From Saccoglossus kowalevskii (Eukaryota; Hemichordata; Enteropneusta; Harrimaniidae): a DNA stretch of 31,358 nt. The translations under genes were made by a program, and so were the position numbers. The notes beneath the pieces are model-generated. The model did not search any database, was not told where the DNA came from, and worked only from the letters and a program-made list of their open reading frames with translations. Below are positions 12,121 to 24,304 of this stretch, in pieces. The stretch's first letter is position 1; every line of letters begins with the position of its first letter. Location: NCBI RefSeq assembly GCF_000003605.2, contig NW_003108893.1:1-31358 (forward strand), written 5' to 3'.

Positions 12121-13970
12121 TAGTTACGCGTTGTCTACAAATGCGCTATATGCACTGTAGTTACGCGCTGTCTACAAATGCGCTAAATGCACTGTAGTTA
12201 CGCGTTGTCTACAAATGCGCTATATACACTGTAGTTACGCGTTGTCTACAAATGCGCTATATACACTGTAGTTACGCGCTGTCTACAAATGCGCTTAATG
12301 CACTGTAGTTACGCGTTGTCTACAAATGCGCTATATGCACTCTAGTTACGCGTTGTCTACAAATGCGCTTAATGCACTGTAGTTACGCGTTGTCTACAAG
12401 TGCGCTTAATGCACTGTAGTTACGCGTTGTCTACAAATGCGCTTAATGCACTGTAGTTACGCGTTGTCTACAAATGCGCTATATGCACTGTAGTTACGCA
12501 TTGTCTACAAATGCGCTTATTGCACTATAGTTACGCTTTGTCTACAAGTGCGCTTAATGCACTGTAGTTACGCGTTGTCTACAAATGTGCTTAATGCACT
12601 GTAGTTACGCGCTGTCTACAAATGCGCTTAATGCACTGTAGTTACGCGTTGTCTAAAAATGCGCTTAATGCACCGTAGTTACGCGCTGTCTACAAATGCG
12701 CTATATGCACTCTAGTTACGCGTTGTCTACAAATGCGCTATATACACTGTAGTTACGCGTTGTCTACAAATGCGCTATATGCACTGTAGTTACGCGCCGT
12801 CTACAAATGCGCTTAATGCACTGTAGTTACGCGTTGTCTACAAATGCGCTTAATGCACTGTAGTTACGCGCTGTCTACAAATGCGCTATATGCACTGTAG
12901 TTACGCGTTGTCTACAAATGCGCTATATACACTGTAGTTACGCGTTGTCTACAAATGCGCTTAATGCACTGTAGTTACGCGTTGTCTACAAATGCGCTTA
13001 ATGCACTGTAGTTACGCGTTGTCTACAAATGCGCTTAATGCACTGTAGTTACGCGCTGTCTACAAATGCGCTTAATGCACTGTAGTTACGCGTTGTCTAC
13101 AAATGTGCTTAATGCACTGTAGCTACGCGTTGTCTAAAAATGCGCTTAATGCACTGTAGTTACGCGTTGTCTACAAATGCGCTTATATGCACTGTAGTTA
13201 CGCGTTGTGTACAAACGCGTAATGCACTGTAGTTACGCGTTGTCTACAAGTGCGCTTAATGCACTGTAGTTACGCATTGTCTACAAATGCGCTTAATGCA
13301 CTATAGTTACGCGTTGTCTACAAGTGCGCTTAATTCACTGTAGTTACGCGTTGTCTACAAATGTGCTTAATGCACTGTAGTTACACGTTGTCTACAAATG
13401 CGCTTAATGCACTGTAGTTACGCATTGCCTACAAATGTGCTATATGCACTGTAGTTACGCGTTGTCTACAAATGCGCTATATGCACTGTAGTTACGCGCT
13501 GTCTACAAATGCGCTTAATGCACTGTAGTTACGCGTTGTCTACAAATGCGCTTAATGCACCGTAGTTACGCGCTGTCTACAAATGCGCTATATGCACTGT
13601 AGTTACGCGTTGTCTACAAATGCGCTATATACACTGTAGTTACGCGTTGTCTACAAATGCGCTATATGCACTGTAGTTACGCGCTGTCTACAAATGCGCT
13701 TAATGCACTGTAGTTACGCGTTGTCTACAAATGCGCTTAATGCACTGTAGTTACGCGTTGTCTACAAATGTGCTTAATGCACTGTAGTTACGCGTTGTCT
13801 ACAAATGCGCTTAATGCACTGTAGTTACGCGCTGTCTACAAATGCGCTTAATGCACTGTAGTTACGCGTTGTCTACAAATGCGCTTAATGCACTGTAGTT
13901 ACGCGCTGTCTACAAATGCGCTTAATGCACTGTAGTTACGCGTTGTCTACAAATGCGCTTAATGCACTGT
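12120..13970 (+). repeat. second B-type tract, mosaic of two earlier B blocks
   Basis: From about 12363 to 13310 this tract follows the block at 4930-5880 (offset 7433 bp). From about 13333 to 13830 it instead carries the private markers of 2350-2850 (offset 10982 bp): aattcac (2351 and 13333), acacgttg (near 2401 and 13384) and an atgtgc at 2787 and 13769. The 5.9-kb copy lacks these. The switch lies between about 13300 and 13333. Both parents share cattgcct (2441, 5990, 13423). Confidence 0.82.
13150..13222 (+). repeat. compensated 38+35-bp unit pair, copy 6
   Basis: The 38-bp unit is 13150-13187 and the 35-bp unit 13188-13222. It is the only pair outside the first B tract and lies in the block copied from about 4.9-5.9 kb. 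Confidence 0.92.
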
Positions 13971-15738
13971 AGTTACGCATTGTCTACAAATGCGCTATAT
14001 GCACTGTAGTTACGCGTTGTCTACAAATGCGCTATATGCACTATAGTTACGTGTTGTCTGCAAGTGCGCTTAATGCACTGTAGTTACGCGTTGTCTACAA
14101 ATGTGCTTAATGCACTGTAGTTACGCGTTGTCTACAAATGCGCTTAATGCACTGTAGTTACGCATTGTCTACAAACGCGCTATATGCACTGTAGTTACGT
14201 GTTGTCTACAAATGCGCTATATGCACTGTAGTTACGCGTTGTCTACAAATGCGCTTAATGCACTGTAGTTACGCGTTGTCTACAAATGCGCTTAATGCAC
14301 TGTAGTTACGCGTTGTCTACAAATGCGCTTAATGCACTGTAGTTACGCGTTGTCTACAAATGCGCTTAATGCACTGTAGTTACGCGTTGTCTACAAGTGC
14401 GCTTAATGCACTGTAGTTACGCGTTGTCTACAAATGCGCTTAATGCACTGTAGTTACGCGTTGTCTACAAATGCGCTACATGCACTGTAGTTACGCATTG
14501 TCTACAAATGCGCTTAATGCACTATAGTTACGCGTTGTCTACAAGTGCGCTTAATGCACTGTAGTTACGCGTTGTCTACAAATGTGCTTAATGCACTGTA
14601 GTTACGCGTTGTCTACAAATGCGCTTAATGCACTGTAGTTACGCATTGTCTACAAATGCGCTATATGCACTGTAGTTACGCGTTGTCTACAAATGCGCTA
14701 TATGCACTATAGTTACGCGTTGTCTGCAAGTGCGCTTAATGCACTGTAGTTACGCGTTGTCTACAAATGTGCTTAATGCACTGTAGTTACGCGTTGTCTA
14801 CAAATGCGCTTAATGCACTGTAGTTACGCATTGTCTACAAATGCGCTATATGCACTGTAGTTATGCGTTGTCTACAAATGCGCTATATGCACTGTAGTTA
14901 CGCGCTGTCTACAAATGCGCTTAATGCACTGTAGTTACGCGTTGTCTACAAATGCGCTTAATGCACTGTAGTTACGCGTTGTCTACAAATGCGCTTAATG
15001 CACTGCAGCTACGCGTTGTCTACAAATGCGCTTAATGCACCGTAGTTACGCGTTGTCTACAAATGCGCTATATGCACTGTAGTTACGCGTTGTCTACAAA
15101 TGCGCTTAATGCACTGTAGTTACGCGTTGTCTACAAGTGCGCTTAATGCACTGTAGTTACGCGTTGTCTACAAATGCGCTTAATGCACTGTAGTTACGCG
15201 TTGTCTACAAATGCGCTACATGCACTGTAGTTACGCATTGTCTACAAATGCGCTTAATGCACTATAGTTACGCGTTGTCTACAAGTGCGTTTAATGCACT
15301 GTAGTTACGCGTTTTCTACAAATGTGCTTAATGCACTGTAGTTACGCGTTGTCTACAAATGCGCTTAATGCACTGTAGTTACGCATTGTCTACAAATGCG
15401 CTATATGCACTGTAGTTACGCGTTGTCTACAAATGCGCTATATGCACTATAGTTACGCGTTGTCTGCAAGTGCGCTTAATGCACTGTAGTTACGCGTTGT
15501 CTACAAATGTGCTTAATGCACTGTAGTTACGCGTTGTCTACAAATGCGCTTAATGCACTGTAGTTACGCATTGTCTACAAATGCGCTATATGCACTGTAG
15601 TTACGTGTTGTCTACAAATGCGCTATATGCACTGTAGTTACGCGCTGTCTACAAATGCGCTTAATGCACTGTAGTTACGCGTTGTCTACAAATGCGCTTA
15701 ATGCACTGTAGTTACGCGTTGTCTACAAATGCGCTTAA

Positions 15739-15980
15739 TGCACTGTAGTTACGCGTTGTCAACAATGCGCTTAATGCACTGTAGTTACGCGCTGTCTACA
15801 AATGCGCTTAATGCACTGTAGTTACGCGTTGTCTACAAATGTGCTTAATGCACTGTAGTTACGCGTTGTCTACAAGTGCGCTTAATGCACTGTAGTTACG
15901 CGTTGTCTACAAATGCGCTTAATGCACTGTAGTGACGCGTTGTCTACAAATGCGCTACATGCACTGTAGTTACGCATTGT
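15739..15980 (+). repeat. A2 form of the higher-order repeat start, copy 3, with one-base deletion
   Basis: This unit has gtcaacaatgc where the other A2 copies have gtcaacaaatgc, a loss of one A at about 15762. The gtgacg marker follows 174 bp later instead of 175. It is one of very few indels in the interior of the array, so it is a usable private marker for read placement. Confidence 0.8.
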
Positions 15981-16624
15981 CTACAAATGAGCTTAATGCA
16001 CTATAGTTACGCGTTGTCTACAAGTGCGCTTAATGCACTGTAGTTACGCGTTGTCTACAAATGTGCTTAATGCACTGTAGTTACGCGTTGTCTACAAATG
16101 CGCTTAATGCACTGTAGTTACGCATTGTCTACAAATGCGCTATATACACTGTAGTTACGCGTTGTCTACAAATGCGCTATATGCACTATAGTTACGCGTT
16201 GTCTGCAAGTGCGCTTAATGCACTGTAGTTACGCGTTGTCTACAAATGTGCTTAATGCACTGTAGTTACGCGTTGTCTACAAATGCGCTTAATGCACTGT
16301 AGTTACGCATTGTCTACAAATGCGCTATATGCACTGTAGTTACGCGTTGTCTACAAATGCGCTATATGCTCTGTAGTTACGCGTTGTCTACAAATGCGCT
16401 TAATGCACTGTAGTTACGCGTTGTCTACAAATGCGCTTAATGCACTGTAGCTACGCGTTGTCTACAAATGCGCTTAATGCACCGTAGTTACGCGTTGTCT
16501 ACAAATGCGCTATATGCACTGTAGTTACGCGTTGTCTACAAGTGCGCTTAATGCACTGTAGTTACGCGTTGTCTACAAATGCGCTTAATGCACTGTAGTT
16601 ACGCGTTGTCTACAAATGCGCTTA

Positions 16625-17480
16625 ATGCACCGTAGTTACACGTTGTCTACAAATGCGCTTATTGCACCGTAGTTACGCGTTGTCTACAAATGCGCTTAAT
16701 GCACTGTAGTTACGCGTTGTCTACAAATGCGCTATATGCACTGTAGTTACGCGTTGTCTACAAATGCGCTATATGCACTGTAGTTACGCGCTGTCTACAA
16801 ATGCGCTTAATGCACTGTAGTTACGCGTTGTCTACAAATGCGCTTAATGCACTGTAGTTACGCGCTGTCTACAAATGCGCTTAATGCACTGTAGTTACGC
16901 GTTGTCTACAAATGCGCTTAATGCACTGCAGCTACGCGTTGTCTACAAATGCGCTTAATGCACCGTAGTTACGCGTTGTCTACAAATGCGCTATATGCAC
17001 TGTAGTTATGCGTTGTCTACAAATGCGCTTAATGCACTGTAGTTACGCGTTGTCTACAAGTGCGCTTAATGCACTGTAGTTACGCGTTGTCTACAAATGC
17101 GCTTAATGCACTGTAGTTACGCGTTGTCTACAAATGCGCTACATGCACTGTAGTTACGCATTGTCTACAAATGCGCTTAATGCACTATAGTTACGCGTTG
17201 TCTACAAGTGCGCTTAATGCACTGTAGTTACGCGTTGTCTACAAATGTGCTTAATGCACTGTAGTTACGCGTTGTCTACAAATGCGCTTAATGCACTGTA
17301 GTTACGCATTGTCTACAAATGCGCTATATGCACTGTAGTTACGCGTTGTCTACAAATGCGCTATATGCACTATAGTTACGCGTTGTCTGCAAGTGCGCTT
17401 AATGCACTGTAGTTACGCGTTGTCTACAAATGTGCTTAATGCACTGTAGTTACGCGTTGTCTACAAATGCGCTTAATGCA
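16625..17480 (+). repeat. block collinear with 834-1690 at an offset of 15791 bp
   Basis: The acacg unit plus cttattgcaccg (870 and 16661), ctgcagct (1135 and 16926), the ctaca unit (1348 and 17139) and ctgcaagtg (1595 and 17386) all sit at the same offset. Just after this the right copy lacks units 16 and 17 (74 bp), so the next ctgcagct (1875 and 17592) is offset by 15717. A third copy of the left part lies 1924 bp (52 units) further right, at about 18549-18880. Confidence 0.85.
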
Positions 17481-18845
17481 CTGTAGTTACGCGCTGTCTA
17501 CAAATGCGCTTAATGCACTGTAGTTACGCGTTGTCTACAAATGCGCTTAATGCACTGTAGTTACGCGTTGTCTACAAATGCGCTTAATGCACTGCAGCTA
17601 CGCGTTGTCTACAAATGCGCTTAATGCACCGTAGTTACGCGTTGTCTACAAATGCGCTATATGCACTGTAGTTACGCGTTGTCTACAAATGCGCTTAATG
17701 CACTGTAGTTACGCGTTGTCTACAAATGCGCTTAATGCACTGTAGTTACGCGTTGTCTACAAATGCGCTACATGCACTGTAGTTACGCGTTGTCTACAAA
17801 TGCGCTTAATGCACTATAGTTACGCGTTGTCTACAAGTGCGTTTAATGCACTGTAGTTACGCGTTGTCTACAAATGTGCTTAATGCACTGTAGTTACGCG
17901 TTGTCTACAAATGCGCTTAATGCACTGTAGTTACGCATTGTCTACAAATGCGCTATATGCACTGTAGTTACGCGTTGTCTACAAATGCGCTATATGCACT
18001 ATAGTTACGCGTTGTCTGCAAGTGCGCTTAATGCACTGTAGTTACGCGTTGTCTACATATGTGCTTAATGCACTGTAGTTACGCGTTGTCTACAAATGCG
18101 CTTAATGCACTGTAGTTACGCATTGTCTACAAATGCGCTATATGCACTGTAGTTACGCGTTGTCTACAAATGCGCTATATGCACTGTAGTTACGCGCTGT
18201 CTACAAATGCGCTTAATGCACTGTAGTTACGCGTTGTCTACAAATGCGCTTAATGCACTGTAGTTACGCGTTGTCAACAAATGCGCTTAATGCACTGTAG
18301 TTACGCGCTGTCTACAAATGCGCTTAATGCACTGTAGTTACGCGTTGTCTACAAATGCGCTTAATGCACTGTAGCTACGCGTTGTCTACAAATGCGCTTA
18401 ATGCACCGTAGTTACGCGTTGTCTACAAATGCGCTATATGTACTGTAGTTACGCGTTGTCTACAAGTGCGCTTAATGCACTGTAGTTACGCGTTGTCTAC
18501 AAATGCGCTTAATGCACTGTAGTTACGCGTTGTCTACAAATGCGCTTAATGCACCGTAGTTACACGTTGTCTACAAATGCGCTTATTGCACCGTAGTTAC
18601 GCGTTGTCTACAAATGCGCTTAATGCACTGTAGTTACGCGTTGTCTACAAATGCGCTATATGCACTGTAGTTACGCGTTGTCTACAAATGCGCTATATGC
18701 ACTGTAGTTACGCGCTGTCTACAAATGCGCTTAATGCACTGTAGTTACGCGTTGTCTACAAATGCGCTTAATGCACTGTAGTTACGCGCTGTCTACAAAT
18801 GCGCTTAATGCACTGTAGTTACGCGTTGTCTACAAATGCGCTTAA

Positions 18846-19585
18846 TGCACTGCAGCTACGCGTTGTCTACAAATGCGCTTAATGCACCGTAGTTACGCGT
18901 TGTCTACAAATGCGCTATATGCACTGTAGTTACGCGTTGTCTACAAATGCGCTTAATGCACTGTAGTTACGCGTTGTCTACAAATGCGCTTAATGCACTG
19001 TAGTTACGCATTGTCTACAAATGCGCTTAATGCACTGTAGTTACGCGTTGTCTACAAATGCGCTACATGCACTGTAGTTACGCATTGTCTACAAATGCGC
19101 TTAATGCACTATAGTTACGCGTTGTCTACAAGTGCGCTTAATGCACTGTAGTTACGCGTTGTCTACAAATGTGCTTAATGCACTGTAGTTACGCGTTGTC
19201 TACAAATGCGCTTAATGCACTGTAGTTACGCATTGTCTACAAATGCGCTATATGCACTGTAGTTACGCGTTGTCTACAAATGCGCTATATGCACTATAGT
19301 TACGTGTTGTCTGCAAGTGCGCTTAATGCACTGTAGTTACGCGTTGTCTACAAATGTGCTTAATGCACTGTAGTTACGCGTTGTCTACAAATGCGCTTAA
19401 TGCACTGTAGTTACGCATTGTCTACAAATGCGCTATATGCACTGTAGTTATGCGTTGTCTACAAATGCGCTATATGCACTGTAGTTACACGCTGTCTACA
19501 AATGCGCTTAATGCACTGTAGTTACGCGTTGTCTACAAATGCGCTTAATGCACTGTAGTTACGCGTTGTCTACAAATGCGCTTAA
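18846..19585 (+). repeat. higher-order repeat A, full 20-unit copy
   Basis: It begins with ctgcagct at 18850 and the next copy starts with ctgcagct at 19590, exactly 740 bp later. Unit order is as in the reference copy. Changes are: plain unit 4 (no caagtg), gcattg in unit 5, acgtgttg added in unit 13 and acacgctg in unit 18. Confidence 0.88.
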
Positions 19586-21039
19586 TGCACTGCAGCTACG
19601 CGTTGTCTACAAATGCGCTTAATGCACCGTAGTTACGCGTTGTCTACAAATGCGCTATATGCACTGTAGTTACGCGTTGTCTACAAATGCGCTTAATGCA
19701 CTGTAGTTACGCGTTGTCTACAAATGCGCTACATGCACTGTAGTTACGCGTTGTCTACAAATGCGCTTAATGCACTGTAGTTACGCGTTGTCTACAAATG
19801 CGCTACATGCACTGTAGTTACGCATTGTCTACAAATGCGCTTAATGCACTATAGTTACGCGTTGTCTACAAGTGCGTTTAATGCACTGTAGTTACGCGTT
19901 GTCTACAAATGTGCTTAATGCACTGTAGTTACGCGTTGTCTACAAATGCGCTTAATGCACTGTAGTTACGCATTGTCTACAAATGCGCTATATGCACTGT
20001 AGTTACGCGTTGTCTACAAATGCGCTATATACACTATAGTTACGTGTTGTCTGCAAGTGCGCTTAATGCACTGTAGTTACGCGTTGTCTACAAATGTGCT
20101 TAATGCACTGTAGTTACGCGTTGTCTACAAATGCGCTTAATGCACTGTAGTTACGCATTGTCTACAAATGCGCTATATGCACTGTAGTTACGTGTTGTCT
20201 ACAAATGCGCTATATGCACTGTAGTTACGCGCTGTCTACAAATGCGCTTAATGCACTGTAGTTACGCGTTGTCTACAAATGCGCTTAATGCACTGTAGTT
20301 ACGCGTTGTCCACAAATGCGCTTAATGCACTGTAGTTACGCGTTGTCTACAAATGCGCTTAATGCACTGTAGTTACGCGTTGTCTACAAATGCGCTTAAT
20401 GCACTGTAGTTACGCGTTGTCTACAAGTGCGCTTAATGCACTGTAGTTACGCGTTGTCTACAAATGCGCTTAATGCACTGTAGTTACGCGTTGTCTACAA
20501 ATGCGCTACATGCACTGTAGTTACGCATTGTCTACAAATGCGCTTAATGCACTATAGTTACGCGTTGTCTACAAGTGCGCTTAATGCACTGTAGTTACGC
20601 GTTGTCTACAAATGTGCTTAATGCACTGTAGTTACGCGTTGTCTACAAATGCGCTTAATGCACTGTAGTTACGCATTGTCTACAAATGCGCTATATGCAC
20701 TGTAGTTACGCGTTGTCTACAAATGCGCTATATGCACTATAGTTACGCGTTGTCTGCAAGTGCGCTTAATGCACTGTAGTTACGCGTTGTCTACAAATGT
20801 GCTTAATGCACTGTAGTTACGCGTTGTCTACAAATGCGCTTAATGCACTGTAGTTACGCATTGTCTACAAATGCGCTATATGCACTGTAGTTACGTGTTG
20901 TCTACAAATGCGCTATATGCACTGTAGTTACGCGCTGTCTACAAATGCGCTTAATGCACTGTAGTTACGCGTTGTCTACAAATGCGCTTAATGCACTGTA
21001 GTTACGCGTTGTCTACAAATGCGCTTAATGCACTGTAGT

Positions 21040-21260
21040 TACGCGTTGTCAACAAATGCGCTTAATGCACTGTAGTTACGCGCTGTCTACAAATGCGCTT
21101 AATGCACTGTAGTTACGCGTTGTCTACAAATGTGCTTAATGCACTGTAGTTACGCGTTGTCTACAAGTGCGCTTAATGCACTGTAGTTACGCGTTGTCTA
21201 CAAATGCGCTTAATGCACTGTAGTGACGCGTTGTCTACAAATGCGCTACATGCACTGTAG
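21040..21260 (+). repeat. A2 form of the higher-order repeat start, copy 4
   Basis: gtcaac is at 21048 and gtgacg at 21223, 175 bp apart, with gcgctg, atgtgc, caagtg and plain units between, matching the copies at 9.0, 11.3 and 15.7 kb. Confidence 0.85.
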
Positions 21261-21384
21261 TTACGCATTGTCTACAAATGCGCTTAATGCACTATAGTTA
21301 CGCGTTGTCTACAAGTGCGCTTAATGCACTGTAGTTACGCGTTGTCTACAAATGTGCTTAATGCACTGTAGTTACGCGTTGTCT

Positions 21385-21620
21385 ACAAATGCGCTAAATG
21401 CACTGTAGTTACGCATTGTCTACAAATGCGCTATATACACTGTAGTTACGCGTTGTCTACAAATGCGCTATATGCACTATAGTTACGCGTTGACTGCAAG
21501 TGCGCTTAATGCACTGTAGTTACGCGTTGTCTACAAATGTGCTTAATGCACTGTAGTTACGCGTTGTCTACAAATGCGCTTAATGCACTATAGTTACGCG
21601 TTGTCTACAAGTGCGCTTAA
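21385..21620 (+). repeat. block shared with 25491-25720 (ttgactgcaag marker)
   Basis: A gctaaatg unit, a gcattg unit with tatacac junction, and a ctatag unit with the otherwise unique ttgactgcaag change occur in the same order near 21392-21495 and 25498-25601, an offset of about 4106 bp (111 units less one base). The missing base is accounted for by a one-base deletion near 21860 (gcgtgtcttc). In both places a normal ctgcaagtg unit follows 8 units later. Confidence 0.82.
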
Positions 21621-22239
21621 TGCACTGTAGTTACGCGTTGTCTACAAATGTGCTTAATGCACTGTAGTTACGCGTTGTCTACAAATGCGCTTAATGCACT
21701 GTAGTTACGCATTGTCTACAAATGCGCTATATGCACTGTAGTTACGCGTTGTCTACAAATGCGCTATATGCACTATAGTTACGCGTTGTCTGCAAGTGCG
21801 CTTAATGCACTGTAGTTACGCGTTGTCTACAAATGTGCTTAATGCACTGTAGTTACGCGTGTCTTCAAATGCGCTTAATGCACTGTAGTTACGCATTGTC
21901 TACAAATGCGCTATATGCACTGTAGTTACGCGTTGTCTACAAATGCGCTATATGCACTGTAGTTACGCGCTGTCTACAAATGCGCTTAATGCACTGTAGT
22001 TACGCGTTGTCTACAAATGCGCTTAATGCACTGTAGTTACGCGTTGTCTACAAATGCGCTTAATGCACTGTAGTTACGCGTTGTCTACAAATGCGCTTAA
22101 TGCACTGTAGTTACGCGTTGTCTACAAATGCGCTTAATGCACTGTAGTTACGCGTTGTCTACAAGTGCGCTTAATGCACTGTAGTTACGCGTTGTCTACA
22201 AATGCGCTTAATGCACTGTAGTTACGCGTTGTCTACAAA

Positions 22240-23120
22240 TGCGCTACATGCACTGTAGTTACGCATTGTCTACAAATGCGCTTAATGCACTATAGTTACG
22301 CGTTGTCTACAAGTGCGCTTAATGCACTGTAGTTACGCGTTGTCTACAAATGTGCTTAATGCACTGTAGTTACGCGTTGTCTACAAATGCGCTTAATGCA
22401 CTGTAGTTACGCATTGTCTACAAATGCGCTATATGCACTGTAGTTACGCGTTGTCTACAAATGCGCTATATGCACTATAGTTACGCGTTGTCTGCAAGTG
22501 CGCTTAATGCACTGTAGTTACGCGTTGTCTACAAATGTGCTTAATGCACTGTAGTTACGCGTTGTCTACAAATGCGCTTAATGCACTGTAGTTACGCATT
22601 GTCTACAAATGCGCTATATGCACTGTAGTTATGCGTTGTCTACAAATGCGCTATATGCACTGTAGTTACGCGCTGTCTACAAATGCGCTTAATGCACTGT
22701 AGTTACGCGTTGTCTACAAATGCGCTTAATGCACTGTAGTTACGCGTTGTCTACAAATGCGCTTAATGCACTGCAGCTACGCGTTGTCTACAAATGCGCT
22801 TAATGCACCGTAGTTACGCGTTGTCTACAAATGCGCTATATGCACTGTAGTTACGCGTTGTCTACAAATGCGCTTAATGCACTGTAGTTACGCGCTGTCT
22901 ACAAATGCGCTTAATGCACTCTAGTTACGCGTTGTCTACAAATGCGCTTAATGCACTGCAGCTACGCGTTGTCTACAAATGTGCTTAATGCACCGTAGTT
23001 ACGCGTTGTCTACAAATGCGCTATATGCACTGTAGTTACGCGTTGTCTACAAATGCGCTTAATGCACTGTAGTTATGCGTTGTCTACAAGTGCGCTTAAT
23101 GCACTGTAGTTACGCGTTGT
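22240..23120 (+). repeat. left copy of a 32-unit (1184-bp) tandem duplication
   Basis: Markers repeat at exactly 1184 bp: ctaca (22244 and 23428), ctgcaagtg (22492 and 23676), ctgcagct (22771 and 23955; 22956 and 24140), the atgtgc-caccg pair (near 22979 and 24163) and gttatgcg with caagtg (near 23071 and 24255). A private ctctag near 22920 is absent from the right copy. Two ctgcagct units 185 bp apart are found in both copies, so that 5-unit event preceded the duplication. Confidence 0.87.
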
Positions 23121-23423
23121 CTACAAATGCGCTTAATGCACTGTAGTTACGCGTTGTCTACAAATGCGCTATATGCACTGTAGTTACGCGCTGTCTACAA
23201 ATGCGCTTAATGCACTGTAGTTACGCGTTGTCTACAAATGCGCTTAATGCACTGTAGTTACGCGTTGTCTACAAATGCGCTTAATGCACTGTAGTTACGC
23301 GTTGTCTACAAATGCGCTTAATGCACTGTAGTTACGCGTTGTCTACAAATGCGCTTAATGCACTGTAGTTACGCGTTGTCTACAAGTGCGCTTAATGCAC
23401 TGTAGTTACGCGTTGTCTACAAA

Positions 23424-24304
23424 TGCGCTACATGCACTGTAGTTACGCATTGTCTACAAATGCGCTTAATGCACTATAGTTACGCGTTGTCTACAAGTGC
23501 GCTTAATGCACTGTAGTTACGCGTTGTCTACAAATGTGCTTAATGCACTGTAGTTACGCGTTGTCTACAAATGCGCTTAATGCACTGTAGTTACGCATTG
23601 TCTACAAATGCGCTATATGCACTGTAGTTACGCGTTGTCTACAAATGCGCTATATGCACTATAGTTACGCGTTGTCTGCAAGTGCGCTTAATGCACTGTA
23701 GTTACGCGTTGTCTACAAATGTGCTTAATGCACTGTAGTTACGCGTTGTCTACAAATGCGCTTAATGCACTGTAGTTACGCATTGTCTACAAATGCGCTA
23801 TATGCACTGTAGTTATGCGTTGTCTACAAATGCGCTATATGCACTGTAGTTACGCGCTGTCTACAAATGCGCTTAATGCACTGTAGTTACGCGTTGTCTA
23901 CAAATGCGCTTAATGCACTGTAGTTACGCGTTGTCTACAAATGCGCTTAATGCACTGCAGCTACGCGTTGTCTACAAATGCGCTTAATGCACCGTAGTTA
24001 CGCGTTGTCTACAAATGCGCTATATGCACTGTAGTTACGCGTTGTCTACAAATGCGCTTAATGCACTGTAGTTACGCGCTGTCTACAAATGCGCTTAATG
24101 CACTGTAGTTACGCGTTGTCTACAAATGCGCTTAATGCACTGCAGCTACGCGTTGTCTACAAATGTGCTTAATGCACCGTAGTTACGCGTTGTCTACAAA
24201 TGCGCTATATGCACTGTAGTTACGCGTTGTCTACAAATGCGCTTAATGCACTGTAGTTATGCGTTGTCTACAAGTGCGCTTAATGCACTGTAGTTACGCG
24301 TTGT
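23424..24304 (+). repeat. right copy of the 32-unit tandem duplication
   Basis: This is collinear with 22240-23120 at +1184 bp, including the doubled ctgcagct units at 23955 and 24140. Here the unit between them reads plain ctgtag where the left copy has ctctag. Confidence 0.87.
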
